From an uncultured Oscillospiraceae bacterium (GTDB taxonomy: Bacteria; Bacillota_A; Clostridia; Oscillospirales; Oscillospiraceae), in the NCBI GenBank assembly GCA_900769845.1, contig CAAGIF010000134.1, positions 1 to 13,657 on the forward strand: a DNA stretch of 13,657 bases. Reading direction: 5' to 3'. The translations under genes were made by a program, and so were the position numbers. Of this stretch, positions 1-9,464 are shown piece after piece. The notes beneath the pieces are model-generated. The model did no database searches. It worked only from the letters and a program-made list of their open reading frames with translations, and was not told the origin of the DNA. Numbering within the stretch: the first letter of the stretch is position 1; each line of letters opens with the position of its first letter.

Positions 1-245
1 TCATCTCCTCCAAGAAGTTCATCGCAGCTGAAGGCGGTCCCGGCCGTATCGTCTGGATGCCCAAGATGCTGAAGGATCAGATGCGTGAGCGTCTGGATAC
101 AACCGCTCTGGAAATGTACGGTGTTGAGAACTTCACTGACATGATTGCTGACGAAACCGTCTGCACCGAAGATCCCGAGCAGCTGCTGGAGTTCCTGGGC
201 GAAGTTGGTCACCCCGTTCTGGCCATGGAACCCTTCGATATGTAA
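1..245 (+). CDS. acsB: Acetyl-CoA synthase (CODH/ACS beta subunit), C-terminal end, partial
   Basis: Only the last 80 codons are present; the 5' part lies outside the window, and the first complete codon starts at base 3. The peptide reads through ISSKKFIAAEGGPGRIVWMP and ends GHPVLAMEPFDM, which matches my recollection of the C-terminus of AcsB/CdhC-type acetyl-CoA synthases (KFI.A.GG..RIVWMPK, then a D/E-rich stretch and a GHP.L.M.P ending). In the Wood-Ljungdahl pathway this cytoplasmic enzyme joins CO, a methyl group from the corrinoid protein and CoA at its nickel-iron A-cluster. The A-cluster cysteines lie upstream and cannot be checked. Lysines are almost all AAG and arginines mostly CGT, a codon style shared with gap at the other edge and consistent with high expression. 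A hairpin terminator follows, so this is probably the last gene of its transcript. Identification rests on a short tail. Confidence 0.85.
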   Translation, partial: ISSKKFIAAEGGPGRIVWMPKMLKDQMRERLDTTALEMYGVENFTDMIADETVCTEDPEQLLEFLGEVGHPVLAMEPFDM

Positions 246-261
246 CCGGGCAGCGCCCGGT
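245..261 (+). other. Inverted repeat directly after the acsB stop
   Basis: ACCGGGC (245-251) and GCCCGGT (255-261) can form a 7-bp GC-rich stem with a 3-base AGC loop, starting on the last base of the stop codon. No T tract follows directly. A second copy of the right arm, GCCCGGT, lies at 310-316, ahead of a five-T run at 325-329, so the left arm could pair with either copy. It may protect the 3' end of the mRNA or be a weak first terminator. The rest of 246-373 shows no convincing gene. Confidence 0.4.
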
Positions 262-373
262 AGCAGTTCGCGGCATACCCAGGCAAACATCGTTAGGCCA
301 TTGGGTACCGCCCGGTTCGTTGCATTTTTCGTAGCGGAACATATCTGTTACTGTGGTACACACAAACACAGCA

Positions 374-404
374 TCAGCCTCCGGTTTATCCGGAGGCTGA
401 TTTG
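374..404 (+). terminator. Intrinsic terminator of acsB
   Basis: TCAGCCTCCGG (374-384) and CCGGAGGCTGA (390-400) form a perfect 11-bp stem with a 5-base TTTAT loop, followed by TTTGCGT. The T tract is short, but the stem is strong and is placed correctly between two convergent genes. Confidence 0.75.
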
Positions 405-407
405 CGT

Positions 408-435
408 AAAAAACAGGCGCCCCGGTTGGGGCGCC
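408..435 (-). terminator. Intrinsic terminator of the small Cys-rich gene
   Basis: GGCGCCCC (416-423) and GGGGCGCC (428-435) make a perfect 8-bp all-GC stem with a 4-base loop. Read on the minus strand it is followed by TGTTTTTTA (complement of the A run 408-413), a classic Rho-independent signal. It begins 7 bases after the stop codon of the 443-592 gene, which is good independent evidence that this small gene is real. Confidence 0.85.
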
Positions 436-442
436 CTTTGCT

Positions 443-592
443 TTAGCAGCAGCCGCAGTTATTGTCGCAGCGATCGTTATTGTAGGTGTTGCCGCCGCAA
501 CCGCCGCAGTTGCAGAAGATCAGCAGCAGAATGATGATCCACCACCAGTTGTTGCCATTGAAGCAGCCGCACAGACCATTGTTGTTACACAT
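443..592 (-). CDS. Small Cys/Asn/Gly-rich single-pass membrane protein, 49 aa, unknown function
   Basis: The minus-strand frame runs ATG 592-590 to TAA 445-443 and encodes 49 residues. It starts MCNNNGLCGC, has a hydrophobic core WWWIIILLLIF at residues 16-26, and ends NNCGCC. Ten of the 49 residues are cysteine (2, 8, 10, 27, 29, 32, 42, 46, 48, 49), arranged on both sides of the membrane core, with many Asn and Gly and almost no charge. A GGAGG ribosome binding site (complement of 601-605) sits 8 bases before the ATG, and a strong hairpin plus T6 terminator follows the stop. No clear promoter is visible, so it may be read through from dapH or use a weak start in 606-650. I do not recognise a named family. 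The layout (short polar head, Trp-led membrane segment, Cys-rich tail) resembles the tiny Gly/Cys-rich membrane peptides of Firmicutes such as spore-associated ones, but that is analogy only. Signals at both ends make it a convincing gene despite its size. Confidence 0.8.
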   Translation of the reverse strand: MCNNNGLCGCFNGNNWWWIIILLLIFCNCGGCGGNTYNNDRCDNNCGCC

Positions 593-617
593 AAAGAATA
601 CCTCCAAAGGATTTTGT

Positions 618-633
618 AGCGACTTTCGTCGCT
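618..633 (-). other. Small hairpin with GAAA loop in the leader of the small gene
   Basis: Read on the minus strand, AGCGAC and GTCGCT form a 6-bp stem closed by a GAAA loop of the stable GNRA type. It lies 13 bases upstream of the GGAGG of the 49-aa gene. It could stabilise the leader or mark a processed 5' end; function is not shown by the sequence. Confidence 0.4.
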
Positions 634-656
634 CATTCCATGGTATTCCCGGAGAT

Positions 657-690
657 AAAAAATGTGCGGCAGCCGGATCCGGCTGCCGCA
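657..690 (-). terminator. Intrinsic terminator of dapH
   Basis: A perfect 26-base palindrome (665-690; arms of 12 bases beginning TGCGGCAGCCGG) lies just after the dapH stop. On the minus strand it is followed by CATTTTTTAT (complement of the A run 657-662). This is a strong Rho-independent terminator separating dapH from the downstream small gene. Confidence 0.88.
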
Positions 691-697
691 GAAATTC

Positions 698-1390
698 TTA
701 CAGAGTACGCAGGGCGTCCACCAAAGCGGTCTTGCCCGCAGTTATTTCGTCCTTGACCTTGATAACCCGGGCGGGACAGCCCGCCACCACAGTATTGGGT
801 GCCACATCCGACACCACCACCGCGCCGGCAGCAACCACCGCATCATGGCCGATGCGGCAGCCCTCGATCACCACCGCGTTGGCGCCGATGAGCACATTGT
901 CCTCCACCACTACCGGGGTTGCGGAGGCGGGCTCAATGACGCCTGCCAGTACCGCGCCGGCGCCCACATGGCAGTTCTTGCCCACGGTGGCCCGACCGCC
1001 CAGTACAGCGCCCATATCGATCATCGTGCCCTCGCCCACAACTGCGCCGATATTCAGAATCGCGCCCATCATGATCACCGCATTTTTGCCGATCTGCACC
1101 TGCTCCCGAATGATGGCGCCGGGTTCGATCCGGGCAGGGATGTCCTTCATATCCAGCATGGGAATGGCGGAATTCCGGCAGTTGTTTTCGATTTCCAGGT
1201 GGGCAAATTCATTCTGCACCAGCACCGGAGCCACATCCTTCCAGTCGCCGAAGACGATTTTGCAGTCCTTTCCAGCGGGAAATTCCCGGCAGCCGGGAAA
1301 TTCCACAGGGTATTTTTCCCAGACATAGACCTTCACCGGTGTCTTTTTGGTGGAGGTGCGAATGTATTCGATAATCTGCTGCGCGTCCAT
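698..1390 (-). CDS. dapH: Tetrahydrodipicolinate N-acetyltransferase
   Basis: A 230-residue cytoplasmic enzyme that acetylates tetrahydrodipicolinate with acetyl-CoA, the first step of the acetyl branch of diaminopimelate (DAP) and lysine synthesis. The N-terminal domain [20 protein letters not shown] (residues 1-20) is characteristic of DapH, and NSAIPMLD (73-80) and RIEPGAIIR (87-95) follow. The left-handed beta-helix of hexapeptide repeats spans about 88-205, with [20 protein letters not shown] (119-138), [12 protein letters not shown] (143-154) and TVVAGCPA (200-207). The length is close to Bacillus subtilis DapH (about 236). I chose the start at 1390 because AAAGGAG lies 7 bases upstream and the protein begins exactly where the family does; an upstream in-frame ATG at 1465 would add 25 unrelated residues. 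It is divergent from the dapL-patA operon, which encodes the next two enzymes. Confidence 0.97.
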   Translation of the reverse strand: MDAQQIIEYIRTSTKKTPVKVYVWEKYPVEFPGCREFPAGKDCKIVFGDWKDVAPVLVQNEFAHLEIENNCRNSAIPMLDMKDIPARIEPGAIIREQVQIGKNAVIMMGAILNIGAVVGEGTMIDMGAVLGGRATVGKNCHVGAGAVLAGVIEPASATPVVVEDNVLIGANAVVIEGCRIGHDAVVAAGAVVVSDVAPNTVVAGCPARVIKVKDEITAGKTALVDALRTL

Positions 1391-1435
1391 AATTTTGCTC
1401 CTTTTGGGGTAATTTTCTGTCATGTTATCATTTTT

Positions 1436-1450
1436 TTGCAAGGAATGCAA
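1436..1450. promoter_or_regulatory. Candidate operator in the dapH/dapL divergent region
   Basis: TTGCA (1436-1440) and TGCAA (1446-1450) form a 15-base inverted repeat with a 5-base spacer, ending 8 bases before the -35 box of the plus-strand promoter and 46 bases upstream of the dapH start. A regulator bound here could act on both transcripts. Dyads this short occur by chance, so the call is tentative. Confidence 0.3.
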
Positions 1451-1458
1451 GCAGGAAA

Positions 1459-1487
1459 TTGACACTTGTCCACAAATGGAGTATAAT
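1459..1487 (+). promoter_or_regulatory. Consensus sigma-A promoter of the dapL-patA operon
   Basis: TTGACA (1459-1464) and TATAAT (1482-1487) are both perfect consensus boxes at the ideal 17-base spacing. Transcription should start near 1494, leaving a leader of only about 24 bases before the ATG at 1518. That is too short for a lysine riboswitch or T-box. A small dyad, TTGTCCACAA, lies at 1466-1475 between the two boxes and could be an operator. Confidence 0.92.
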
Positions 1488-1517
1488 ACGAATATTAAAC
1501 GTATGGAGGCGCTTCAT

Positions 1518-2606
1518 ATGCAGATCACCACAGACCGACGCAATCTGCACCGGATTCCGGAGCTGGGATGGGAACTCCCCCGGACTGCCGAGTATATCCG
1601 CAGCGCGCTGGAAGGTCTGAATTGTCAGGTCTTTTCCCCTGTGGACTGCGCCGTATGCGCCTTCTTTAACTTCGGGGCAGACCACGCCATCGCATTTCGC
1701 GCCGATATGGACGCCCTGCCCATTCCGGAAGCTTCCGAAGCTTCCTATGCCTCCACTCATTCCGGAAATATGCACGCCTGCGGCCATGACGGCCACATGG
1801 CCATCCTGCTGGAACTTGCCCGGCGGCTGTCCCGGACGGAAAGCCTGCCCCACAATGTACTTCTGATCTTCCAGCCCGGAGAAGAAAGTCCCGGAGGCGC
1901 TCTGCAGATCTGCCAGACCGGCATACTGGAACAGCACCGGGTCAGCGCCGTTTTCGGTCTGCACATCTGGCCGGGACTGGAGTCCGGCGTCGTTTTCAGC
2001 CGGGAGCAGGAACTGATGAGCCAGGGCTGCGAGATCACGGTGGATATTTACGGAAAATCCGTTCATATTGCCCGGGCGGAGGAAGGTATTGATGCCCTCG
2101 CCGCCGGTGTGGACTTCTATCAGGCTGTGATCGCCGCCGCAGAATCTCTGCCCCCCTCGGTATACCGGCTGCTGAATTTCGGTAAATTCCACAGCGGTAC
2201 CGCCCGGAACGCCATTTCTGCCCATGTCCACATGGAAGGTTCCCTGCGGGGCTTCCAGGAAGATGTGCTTGCGTTTCTTCACAAAGCTCTGGAAAACGCC
2301 GCCACAAAGGTCGAGGCCAAATACGGCTGCCGGGTGGAGATCACCCTGGGAGAGGGTTACCCCGCTGTGATGAACAACCCCGACATCTGCCGCCGGGTCC
2401 GCTCCGCAGTTTCCTACCGGGAACTGGAAGCCCCCTCCATGACCTCTGAGGATTTTTCCTGGTATCAGAAGTTTGTTCCCGGAATGTTCTTCTTCCTGGG
2501 CGCAGGGGATGTTCCCGCTTTGCATACCTCCAACTTTGACTTTGACGAATCCATCCTGACGAAAGGCGCCGATTTCTTCATGGAACTGGCGGAGAAATTC
2601 GTATGA
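1518..2606 (+). CDS. dapL: M20 family metallo-amidohydrolase, probable N-acetyl-diaminopimelate deacetylase
   Basis: A 362-residue M20D-type peptidase/amidohydrolase. Visible motifs are RRNLHRIPELG (7-17), RADMDALP (61-68), the metal site HACGHDGHM (86-94), QPGEESPGGA (119-128, with the catalytic/metal Glu pair), GLHIWP (147-152), GKSVH (179-183), MTSEDF near the C-terminus, and a late LHTSNFDFDE. The SPGGA form after the Glu pair resembles B. subtilis YkuR/DapL rather than generic hippurate hydrolases. With dapH divergent and a patA-like gene overlapping, the likely reaction is removal of acetate from N-acetyl-L,L-DAP. The start at 1518 has GGAGG 8 bases upstream; an ATG at 1503 lies only 9 bases from the expected transcript start and overlaps that site, so it is unlikely. 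A broader N-acyl-L-amino-acid hydrolase is the main alternative. The symbol dapL is also used elsewhere for a DAP aminotransferase, which this is not. Confidence 0.85.
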   Translation: MQITTDRRNLHRIPELGWELPRTAEYIRSALEGLNCQVFSPVDCAVCAFFNFGADHAIAFRADMDALPIPEASEASYASTHSGNMHACGHDGHMAILLELARRLSRTESLPHNVLLIFQPGEESPGGALQICQTGILEQHRVSAVFGLHIWPGLESGVVFSREQELMSQGCEITVDIYGKSVHIARAEEGIDALAAGVDFYQAVIAAAESLPPSVYRLLNFGKFHSGTARNAISAHVHMEGSLRGFQEDVLAFLHKALENAATKVEAKYGCRVEITLGEGYPAVMNNPDICRRVRSAVSYRELEAPSMTSEDFSWYQKFVPGMFFFLGAGDVPALHTSNFDFDESILTKGADFFMELAEKFV

Positions 2607-3742
2607 TCCCACTGAACGCCAATCTCTCCGGGCTGCAGCCCAGCCCCATCCGGCATTACACCCGGCTTGCTCTGCAGACCCCGGGTTGCGCCATGCTCAC
2701 CATCGGTGAGCCGGATCTTGACACCCCGGAGTCCATTAAGGAAACCGCCTGCGCCGCGCTGTGGGCAGGAAAGACCCACTACGCTCCCAATCAGGGCGCC
2801 CCGGAGCTGCGCCGGGCCATCGCGGAGTTTGAGACCCGTCGGGGGAATCCTATTTTGCCGGAGCAGATCCTGGTCACCGTAGGCGCAAGCCAGGCGTTAT
2901 TTACCGCGCTGCTGGGGATTTTGAATCCCGGGGAGGAGATCATCGTCCCCACGCCCGGCTTTATGCTCTATGAAACTATCGCCGCCGTTGCGGGCGCCAA
3001 GACCGTTCCCCTGGACATTTCTCTGACGGATTATCAGATCGACGACGACGCGCTGAACGCCCTGATCACCCCGAGAACCAAGGCAATCCTCATCAATTCT
3101 CCCTGTAATCCCACCGGCACGGTGTTTAACCGGGCCAGTCTGGATGCTGTTGCCCGGGCAGTGCAGGGTCGGAATATTTTTGTGGTATGCGACAATGTGT
3201 ACCGGCAGCTCTGTTATACCGATTGCCCCGACATCAGTCTGGATCCCCGGGTGAGGGAGCAGCTGATCCTGTGTCAGAGCTTCAGCAAGCCCCATGCCAT
3301 GACCGGCTGGCGGGTGGGATACCTTACCTGCCCCCAATATGTGATGGACCGGCTGCTGCTCCTCAGCGCCGCCATGATCGCTGCAGTTCCCACCTTTGTC
3401 CAGGATGCGGCCGTCACCGCTTTGAACACAGACCCCACCCCCATGGTGGAAATTTACCGCTCCCGCCGGGACTATGTCTGTAAACGGCTGCGGCAGATGG
3501 GGCTGGATTATCCGGAACCGGAGGGCGCATTCTACATTTTCCCGGATATTTCCCGGTTTGGTCTGACTTCCGACGAATTCTGCACCCGCATGATCCGGGA
3601 GGCGAAGGTAGCGGTTGTCCCCGGCTCCTGCTTCGGCAATGACCGGCATATCCGCATTTCCTACTGCTATTCTCAGGAAGAACTGGCTCTGGGTCTTGAC
3701 CGCATGGAGCAGTTCTTACGCACTCTGAACAAAGGAGAATAA
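2603..3742 (+). CDS. patA: Class I/II PLP aminotransferase, probable N-acetyl-L,L-diaminopimelate aminotransferase
   Basis: A 379-residue fold-type I aminotransferase. It shows LTIGEPDLDTPESI (32-45), THYAPNQGAPELR (58-70), the cofactor-contact stretch VGASQAL (93-99), NSPCNPTG (165-172), CDNVY (196-200), the Schiff-base Lys229 in SFSKPHAMTGWRVGYL (226-241), GAFYIFPDI (308-316) and the substrate-carboxylate Arg351 in RISYCYS. These stretches run parallel to B. subtilis PatA as I recall it, including the SKxHxMTGWR core. The expected role is transamination between N-acetyl-2-amino-6-oxopimelate and glutamate in DAP synthesis. The ATG overlaps the dapL stop (ATGA at 2603-2606), so translation is probably coupled. 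Aromatic or other amino-acid aminotransferase activity cannot be excluded from sequence alone; the neighbours decide the call. Confidence 0.88.
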   Translation: MIPLNANLSGLQPSPIRHYTRLALQTPGCAMLTIGEPDLDTPESIKETACAALWAGKTHYAPNQGAPELRRAIAEFETRRGNPILPEQILVTVGASQALFTALLGILNPGEEIIVPTPGFMLYETIAAVAGAKTVPLDISLTDYQIDDDALNALITPRTKAILINSPCNPTGTVFNRASLDAVARAVQGRNIFVVCDNVYRQLCYTDCPDISLDPRVREQLILCQSFSKPHAMTGWRVGYLTCPQYVMDRLLLLSAAMIAAVPTFVQDAAVTALNTDPTPMVEIYRSRRDYVCKRLRQMGLDYPEPEGAFYIFPDISRFGLTSDEFCTRMIREAKVAVVPGSCFGNDRHIRISYCYSQEELALGLDRMEQFLRTLNKGE

Positions 3743-3746
3743 CCCT

Positions 3747-5093
3747 ATGAAAACCCTGATTTACGGCGGTCGTGTCATTGACCCCGCCAACCGGGTGGAC
3801 AGTCGGCTGAATCTTCTGATTGAAGACGGCGTTATCGCCTGGGTGGGCGCTTCCATGCCCCAGGCTGATCAAATGATTAACGCCACCGGAAAGGTGGTTT
3901 GCCCCGGTTTTATCGACATTCACCTCCACGAAGATCCCGTGGCAGAGGACCGGATCCAAAACTGCATTTTTGAAATGATGCTCAAAATGGGTGTCACCAC
4001 CGCTGTAGGCGGCAACTGCGGCATCAATGTATACGATCCCGTGGCTTATCTTAATTTGGTTGAGGCTCATGGCGCTCCCGTCAATGTTGCTATGCTGGCA
4101 GGCCATGAGTATTTCCGCAAGGCCGCAGGCGCGGAGGATATCTATGCAAAAGCCACCGAAGAGCAGAAGCGCCGGATGGAGGATTCTATCCAGAAAGCCC
4201 TGGAGGGCGGCTGTGCAGGCGTGTCCTTCGGATTGCGCTATGTCCCCGGAGCAGATAAGGACGAGTTCTTCCGGGCCGCCAAGTGCTGCGCCGGAACCGG
4301 TAAGTTTATCGCCTCCCATGTCCGGGACGATGCAGACGGCATTTTTGACGCCATCCGGGAATTTGTGGAAGCCGGCGTAGAATATCAGCTTCCCGTCCAG
4401 ATCTCCCACATCGGTTCCATGGGCGGCTTCGGCCAGATGGAGCAGGTACTGCAAATGATCGACAGCTACCGGCTCAACGGGCTGGATATCATGCTGGACT
4501 GCTATCCTTACTTCGCCTTCTCCACCCGGATTGGCACCCCCACCTATGATCCCGGCTGGTTGGAGCGGTATCACTGCGGCTATGATGTGCTGGAATTCTG
4601 CGAAGGAAAGTACAAGGGGCAGCGGGCAACCAAGGAAACCTTTGACGAAATTCGCCGGGATTTCCCCGAATGCATTACCGTCTGCCATGTAATGAAGGAA
4701 GAAGATATCCGTCTTGCCTACTCCCATCCCCGGGTGATGGTAGGCAGCGACGGTCTGATGAACAACGGTCAGGGACATCCCCGGGCGGCGGGTTCTTTCC
4801 CACGCTTCCTGGCAGAGTTTGCCCGGGGCGGTTCGGTGAGCTGGTATGACGCAGTGGAGAAGATCACCGCTATGCCTGCCCGTCGGCTGGGTCTTGTGAA
4901 AAAAGGCCGGCTGAATGTGGGCGCAGATGCGGACATTACCGTCTTCGACCCAAAAACCATCCGGGATATGGCAACCTTCGCCCAGCCCGCCCTGGCGCCC
5001 GTGGGCATCGATTATGTTCTGATCGGCGGTCAGATCGCCGCAAAAAATTGTGAAATGGTAAAATGCGACTGCGGAACCGCAGTCCGGAAATAA
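3747..5093 (+). CDS. D-aminoacylase / N-acyl-D-amino-acid deacylase family amidohydrolase
   Basis: A 448-residue metal-dependent amidohydrolase. The N-terminal beta domain (LIYGGRVIDP) is followed by the metal motif HLH (His59, His61). Other metal or active-site candidates are Cys91 in GGNCGIN, His191 in SHVRDDADG, His221 in ISHIGSMG and Asp335 in GSDG; HPRAAGSFPRFL (344-355) and the C-terminal GADADITVFDP (392-402) follow. The His-X-His/Cys/His/His/Asp set matches the zinc D-aminoacylases, where the Cys bridges the metal. Such enzymes release the D-amino acid from N-acyl-D-amino acids; the exact substrate is not predictable. The gene starts 4 bases after patA, with GGAG 8-9 bases upstream, and is clearly in the same operon. 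It is not part of canonical DAP synthesis, which makes its presence here notable. A dihydroorotase-like or other cyclic amidohydrolase role is less likely. Confidence 0.88.
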   Translation: MKTLIYGGRVIDPANRVDSRLNLLIEDGVIAWVGASMPQADQMINATGKVVCPGFIDIHLHEDPVAEDRIQNCIFEMMLKMGVTTAVGGNCGINVYDPVAYLNLVEAHGAPVNVAMLAGHEYFRKAAGAEDIYAKATEEQKRRMEDSIQKALEGGCAGVSFGLRYVPGADKDEFFRAAKCCAGTGKFIASHVRDDADGIFDAIREFVEAGVEYQLPVQISHIGSMGGFGQMEQVLQMIDSYRLNGLDIMLDCYPYFAFSTRIGTPTYDPGWLERYHCGYDVLEFCEGKYKGQRATKETFDEIRRDFPECITVCHVMKEEDIRLAYSHPRVMVGSDGLMNNGQGHPRAAGSFPRFLAEFARGGSVSWYDAVEKITAMPARRLGLVKKGRLNVGADADITVFDPKTIRDMATFAQPALAPVGIDYVLIGGQIAAKNCEMVKCDCGTAVRK

Positions 5094-5114
5094 ACAAACC
5101 CAGGAGGTAACACT

Positions 5115-6521
5115 ATGGAATTTGGATTTTGGTCCCTCGTCCCCCCGCTGCTGACGATCATTCTGGCGCTGGTGACGAAAAATGTTTTTGTTTCCCTGTT
5201 TATCGGTATTATGACCGGCTCTTTTGTGCTCAATGCCTTTTCTCCTCTGGTCAGCTTTAACGCAGGCATTTACTCCATCCTCGATAACATGACCCAGGGC
5301 AACACCCTGATCATCGGTTCCTGTCTGATCGTTGGCGCTGTGATCCATCTGATGGAAAAATCCGGTGGCATTGAGGGCTTTGTCAATGTTGTCGTAAAGA
5401 ACAAAGGCCTGATCAAGTCCAAGCGGGGCGCCAATCTGTTCACCTGGCTGCTGGGTCTGGCGGTATTTACCTCCGGTTCCTTAAGCTGCATGGTCACCGG
5501 CGCTGTTTCCCGTCCCGTCAACGACGCTCTGAAGGTTCCCCACGAGAAGTCTGCTTTCCTGGTACATACCACCTCCACACCCTGGTGCGTTCTGTTCCCC
5601 TTCAGCGGCTGGCTGGCTTCTATGGCGGGTTATCTGGTTTCCGGCGGCGTGCCGGAGGCAGAGTCCATCTCCATGCTGTTCCGCTCCATCGGTCTGAATT
5701 TCTACTGCATCATGGCAATTCTGCTCTGCCTGGTGATTTCTCTGACCCAGAAGGACTTCGGCCCCATGGCCAAGGCTGAAAAGCGGGCTGCCGAGACCGG
5801 CCTGCTGGACGATCCCGCCCACGGCAGCAAGGAAGAAGTACAGGCCGCCACCTCCGGCGTCAAGCCCCGGGCCTGCAACCTGCTGGTTCCCATTGGCATA
5901 CTGATCGTTGTGATGTTTGCAGCTCTGCTGATCACCGGCGATGGCAACATTATGAACGGCGCCGGTCTGCAGGCTCTGATCTGGGCTGTGGTTGCTGCGC
6001 TTCTGACTATCATCATTATGACCGTGATCCAGAAAGTATTTACCATGGAGCAGGCCATCAGTGAAATGTTTAAGGGCATGGGCCATATGCTGCCCATCGC
6101 TTTCATCCTGCTGTTCGGCTTCACCATGGGCAGCGTAGTCAAGGCTCTGGATACCGGCTCCTATCTTTCCAGCCTGTTCCAGCAGTTCCTGACCCCCGCC
6201 CTGCTGCCCGCCCTGACCTTCCTCATCGCCGTGCTGCTGTCCTTCGCCACCGGTACCTCCATGGGCACCATGGCAATCATGGCCGTTATCGCTCTGCCCA
6301 TGGCCTATGATATGGGCATCAGCATTCCTCTGGTAGCCGGGGCCATGTTCGGCGGTTCCATCTTCGGCGACCATGCTTCCCCCATTTCCGACACCACCAT
6401 CATGACCTGCGCCACCACCGGATGCGACATCATCGACCATGTAAAGACCCAGGCTCCCTACTGCATCGGCATCGCCGCAGTCAGCTTCGTGCTGTATGTG
6501 GTTCTCGGTTTCGTCATGTAA
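5115..6521 (+). CDS. NhaC-family Na+/H+ antiporter-like transporter
   Basis: A 468-residue polytopic membrane protein with about 11-12 hydrophobic segments. NhaC/ion-transporter superfamily signatures are visible: TSGSLSCMVTGAVSRPV, TSTPWCVLFPFSGW, FATGTSMGTMAIMAVIALPM (377-396) and FGDHASPISDTTIM (417-430), in which Asp and Ser/Thr residues line the transport path in this family. A charged loop (KRAAETGLLDDPAHGSKEEV) separates the two halves. AGGAGG lies 7 bases before the ATG, and the gene is 21 bases after the amidohydrolase, so it is the last gene of the operon. Besides Na+/H+ exchange, some NhaC relatives (MetT, LysW) have been proposed as amino-acid transporters from riboswitch and operon context. 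In this operon an amino-acid, N-acyl-amino-acid or peptide-derived substrate is a reasonable inference, so I give no symbol. Confidence 0.9.
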   Translation: MEFGFWSLVPPLLTIILALVTKNVFVSLFIGIMTGSFVLNAFSPLVSFNAGIYSILDNMTQGNTLIIGSCLIVGAVIHLMEKSGGIEGFVNVVVKNKGLIKSKRGANLFTWLLGLAVFTSGSLSCMVTGAVSRPVNDALKVPHEKSAFLVHTTSTPWCVLFPFSGWLASMAGYLVSGGVPEAESISMLFRSIGLNFYCIMAILLCLVISLTQKDFGPMAKAEKRAAETGLLDDPAHGSKEEVQAATSGVKPRACNLLVPIGILIVVMFAALLITGDGNIMNGAGLQALIWAVVAALLTIIIMTVIQKVFTMEQAISEMFKGMGHMLPIAFILLFGFTMGSVVKALDTGSYLSSLFQQFLTPALLPALTFLIAVLLSFATGTSMGTMAIMAVIALPMAYDMGISIPLVAGAMFGGSIFGDHASPISDTTIMTCATTGCDIIDHVKTQAPYCIGIAAVSFVLYVVLGFVM

Positions 6522-6536
6522 TTCCATAACCGTTTT

Positions 6537-6564
6537 GCGCCGGGCTTTTGCCCGGCGCTTTTTT
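6537..6564 (+). terminator. Intrinsic terminator of the dapL-to-transporter operon
   Basis: GCGCCGGGC (6537-6545) and GCCCGGCGC (6550-6558) form a perfect 9-bp stem with a TTTT loop, followed by six Ts (6559-6564). It starts 16 bases after the transporter stop and ends the four-gene transcript. Confidence 0.95.
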
Positions 6565-6627
6565 ATAAATTCTTAAGACTTTCCGGGGAAATGTTCACAG
6601 AATCGTCTTTCTTTCTCTTTACATGTG

Positions 6628-6636
6628 TGCTATAAT
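6628..6636 (+). promoter_or_regulatory. Extended -10 promoter of secA
   Basis: TGCTATAAT combines a perfect TATAAT (6631-6636) with the TGN extension (6628-6630). The region 17 bases upstream (6608-6613, TTTCTT) is a poor -35 box, as often seen with extended -10 promoters. Transcription should start near 6643, about 40 bases before the secA ATG. Confidence 0.8.
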
Positions 6637-6683
6637 ACAGTAAATTGGTTTGGTATCGCCATCAGCAAACAAAGGAGCATGAA

Positions 6684-9428
<2,745 letters not shown>

Positions 9429-9464
9429 GCATATTCCGCGATCCATGCAGCGCCGGAGAACGCC

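Noticed and set aside
1391..1436. Weak minus-strand promoter for dapH (TTGCAT, 17 bases, TAACAT)
   Set aside because: Only 3 of 6 and 4 of 6 positions match consensus. A dapH promoter must lie nearby, but I cannot fix its position from these boxes.
486..1462. Plus-strand open frames overlapping dapH and the small Cys-rich gene
   Set aside because: They are antisense to dapH, whose hexapeptide repeats are unmistakable, and their translations look random.
1488..1517. Lysine riboswitch or T-box ahead of the DAP operon
   Set aside because: The leader after the consensus promoter is only about 24 bases, far too short for either element.
3414..5348. Long open minus-strand frame (over 600 codons) opposite patA and the D-aminoacylase
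   Set aside because: Its translation is rich in His, Gly, Gln and Pro with no domain landmarks, and it mirrors the codon bias of the well-supported plus-strand genes. It has no ribosome binding site of its own.
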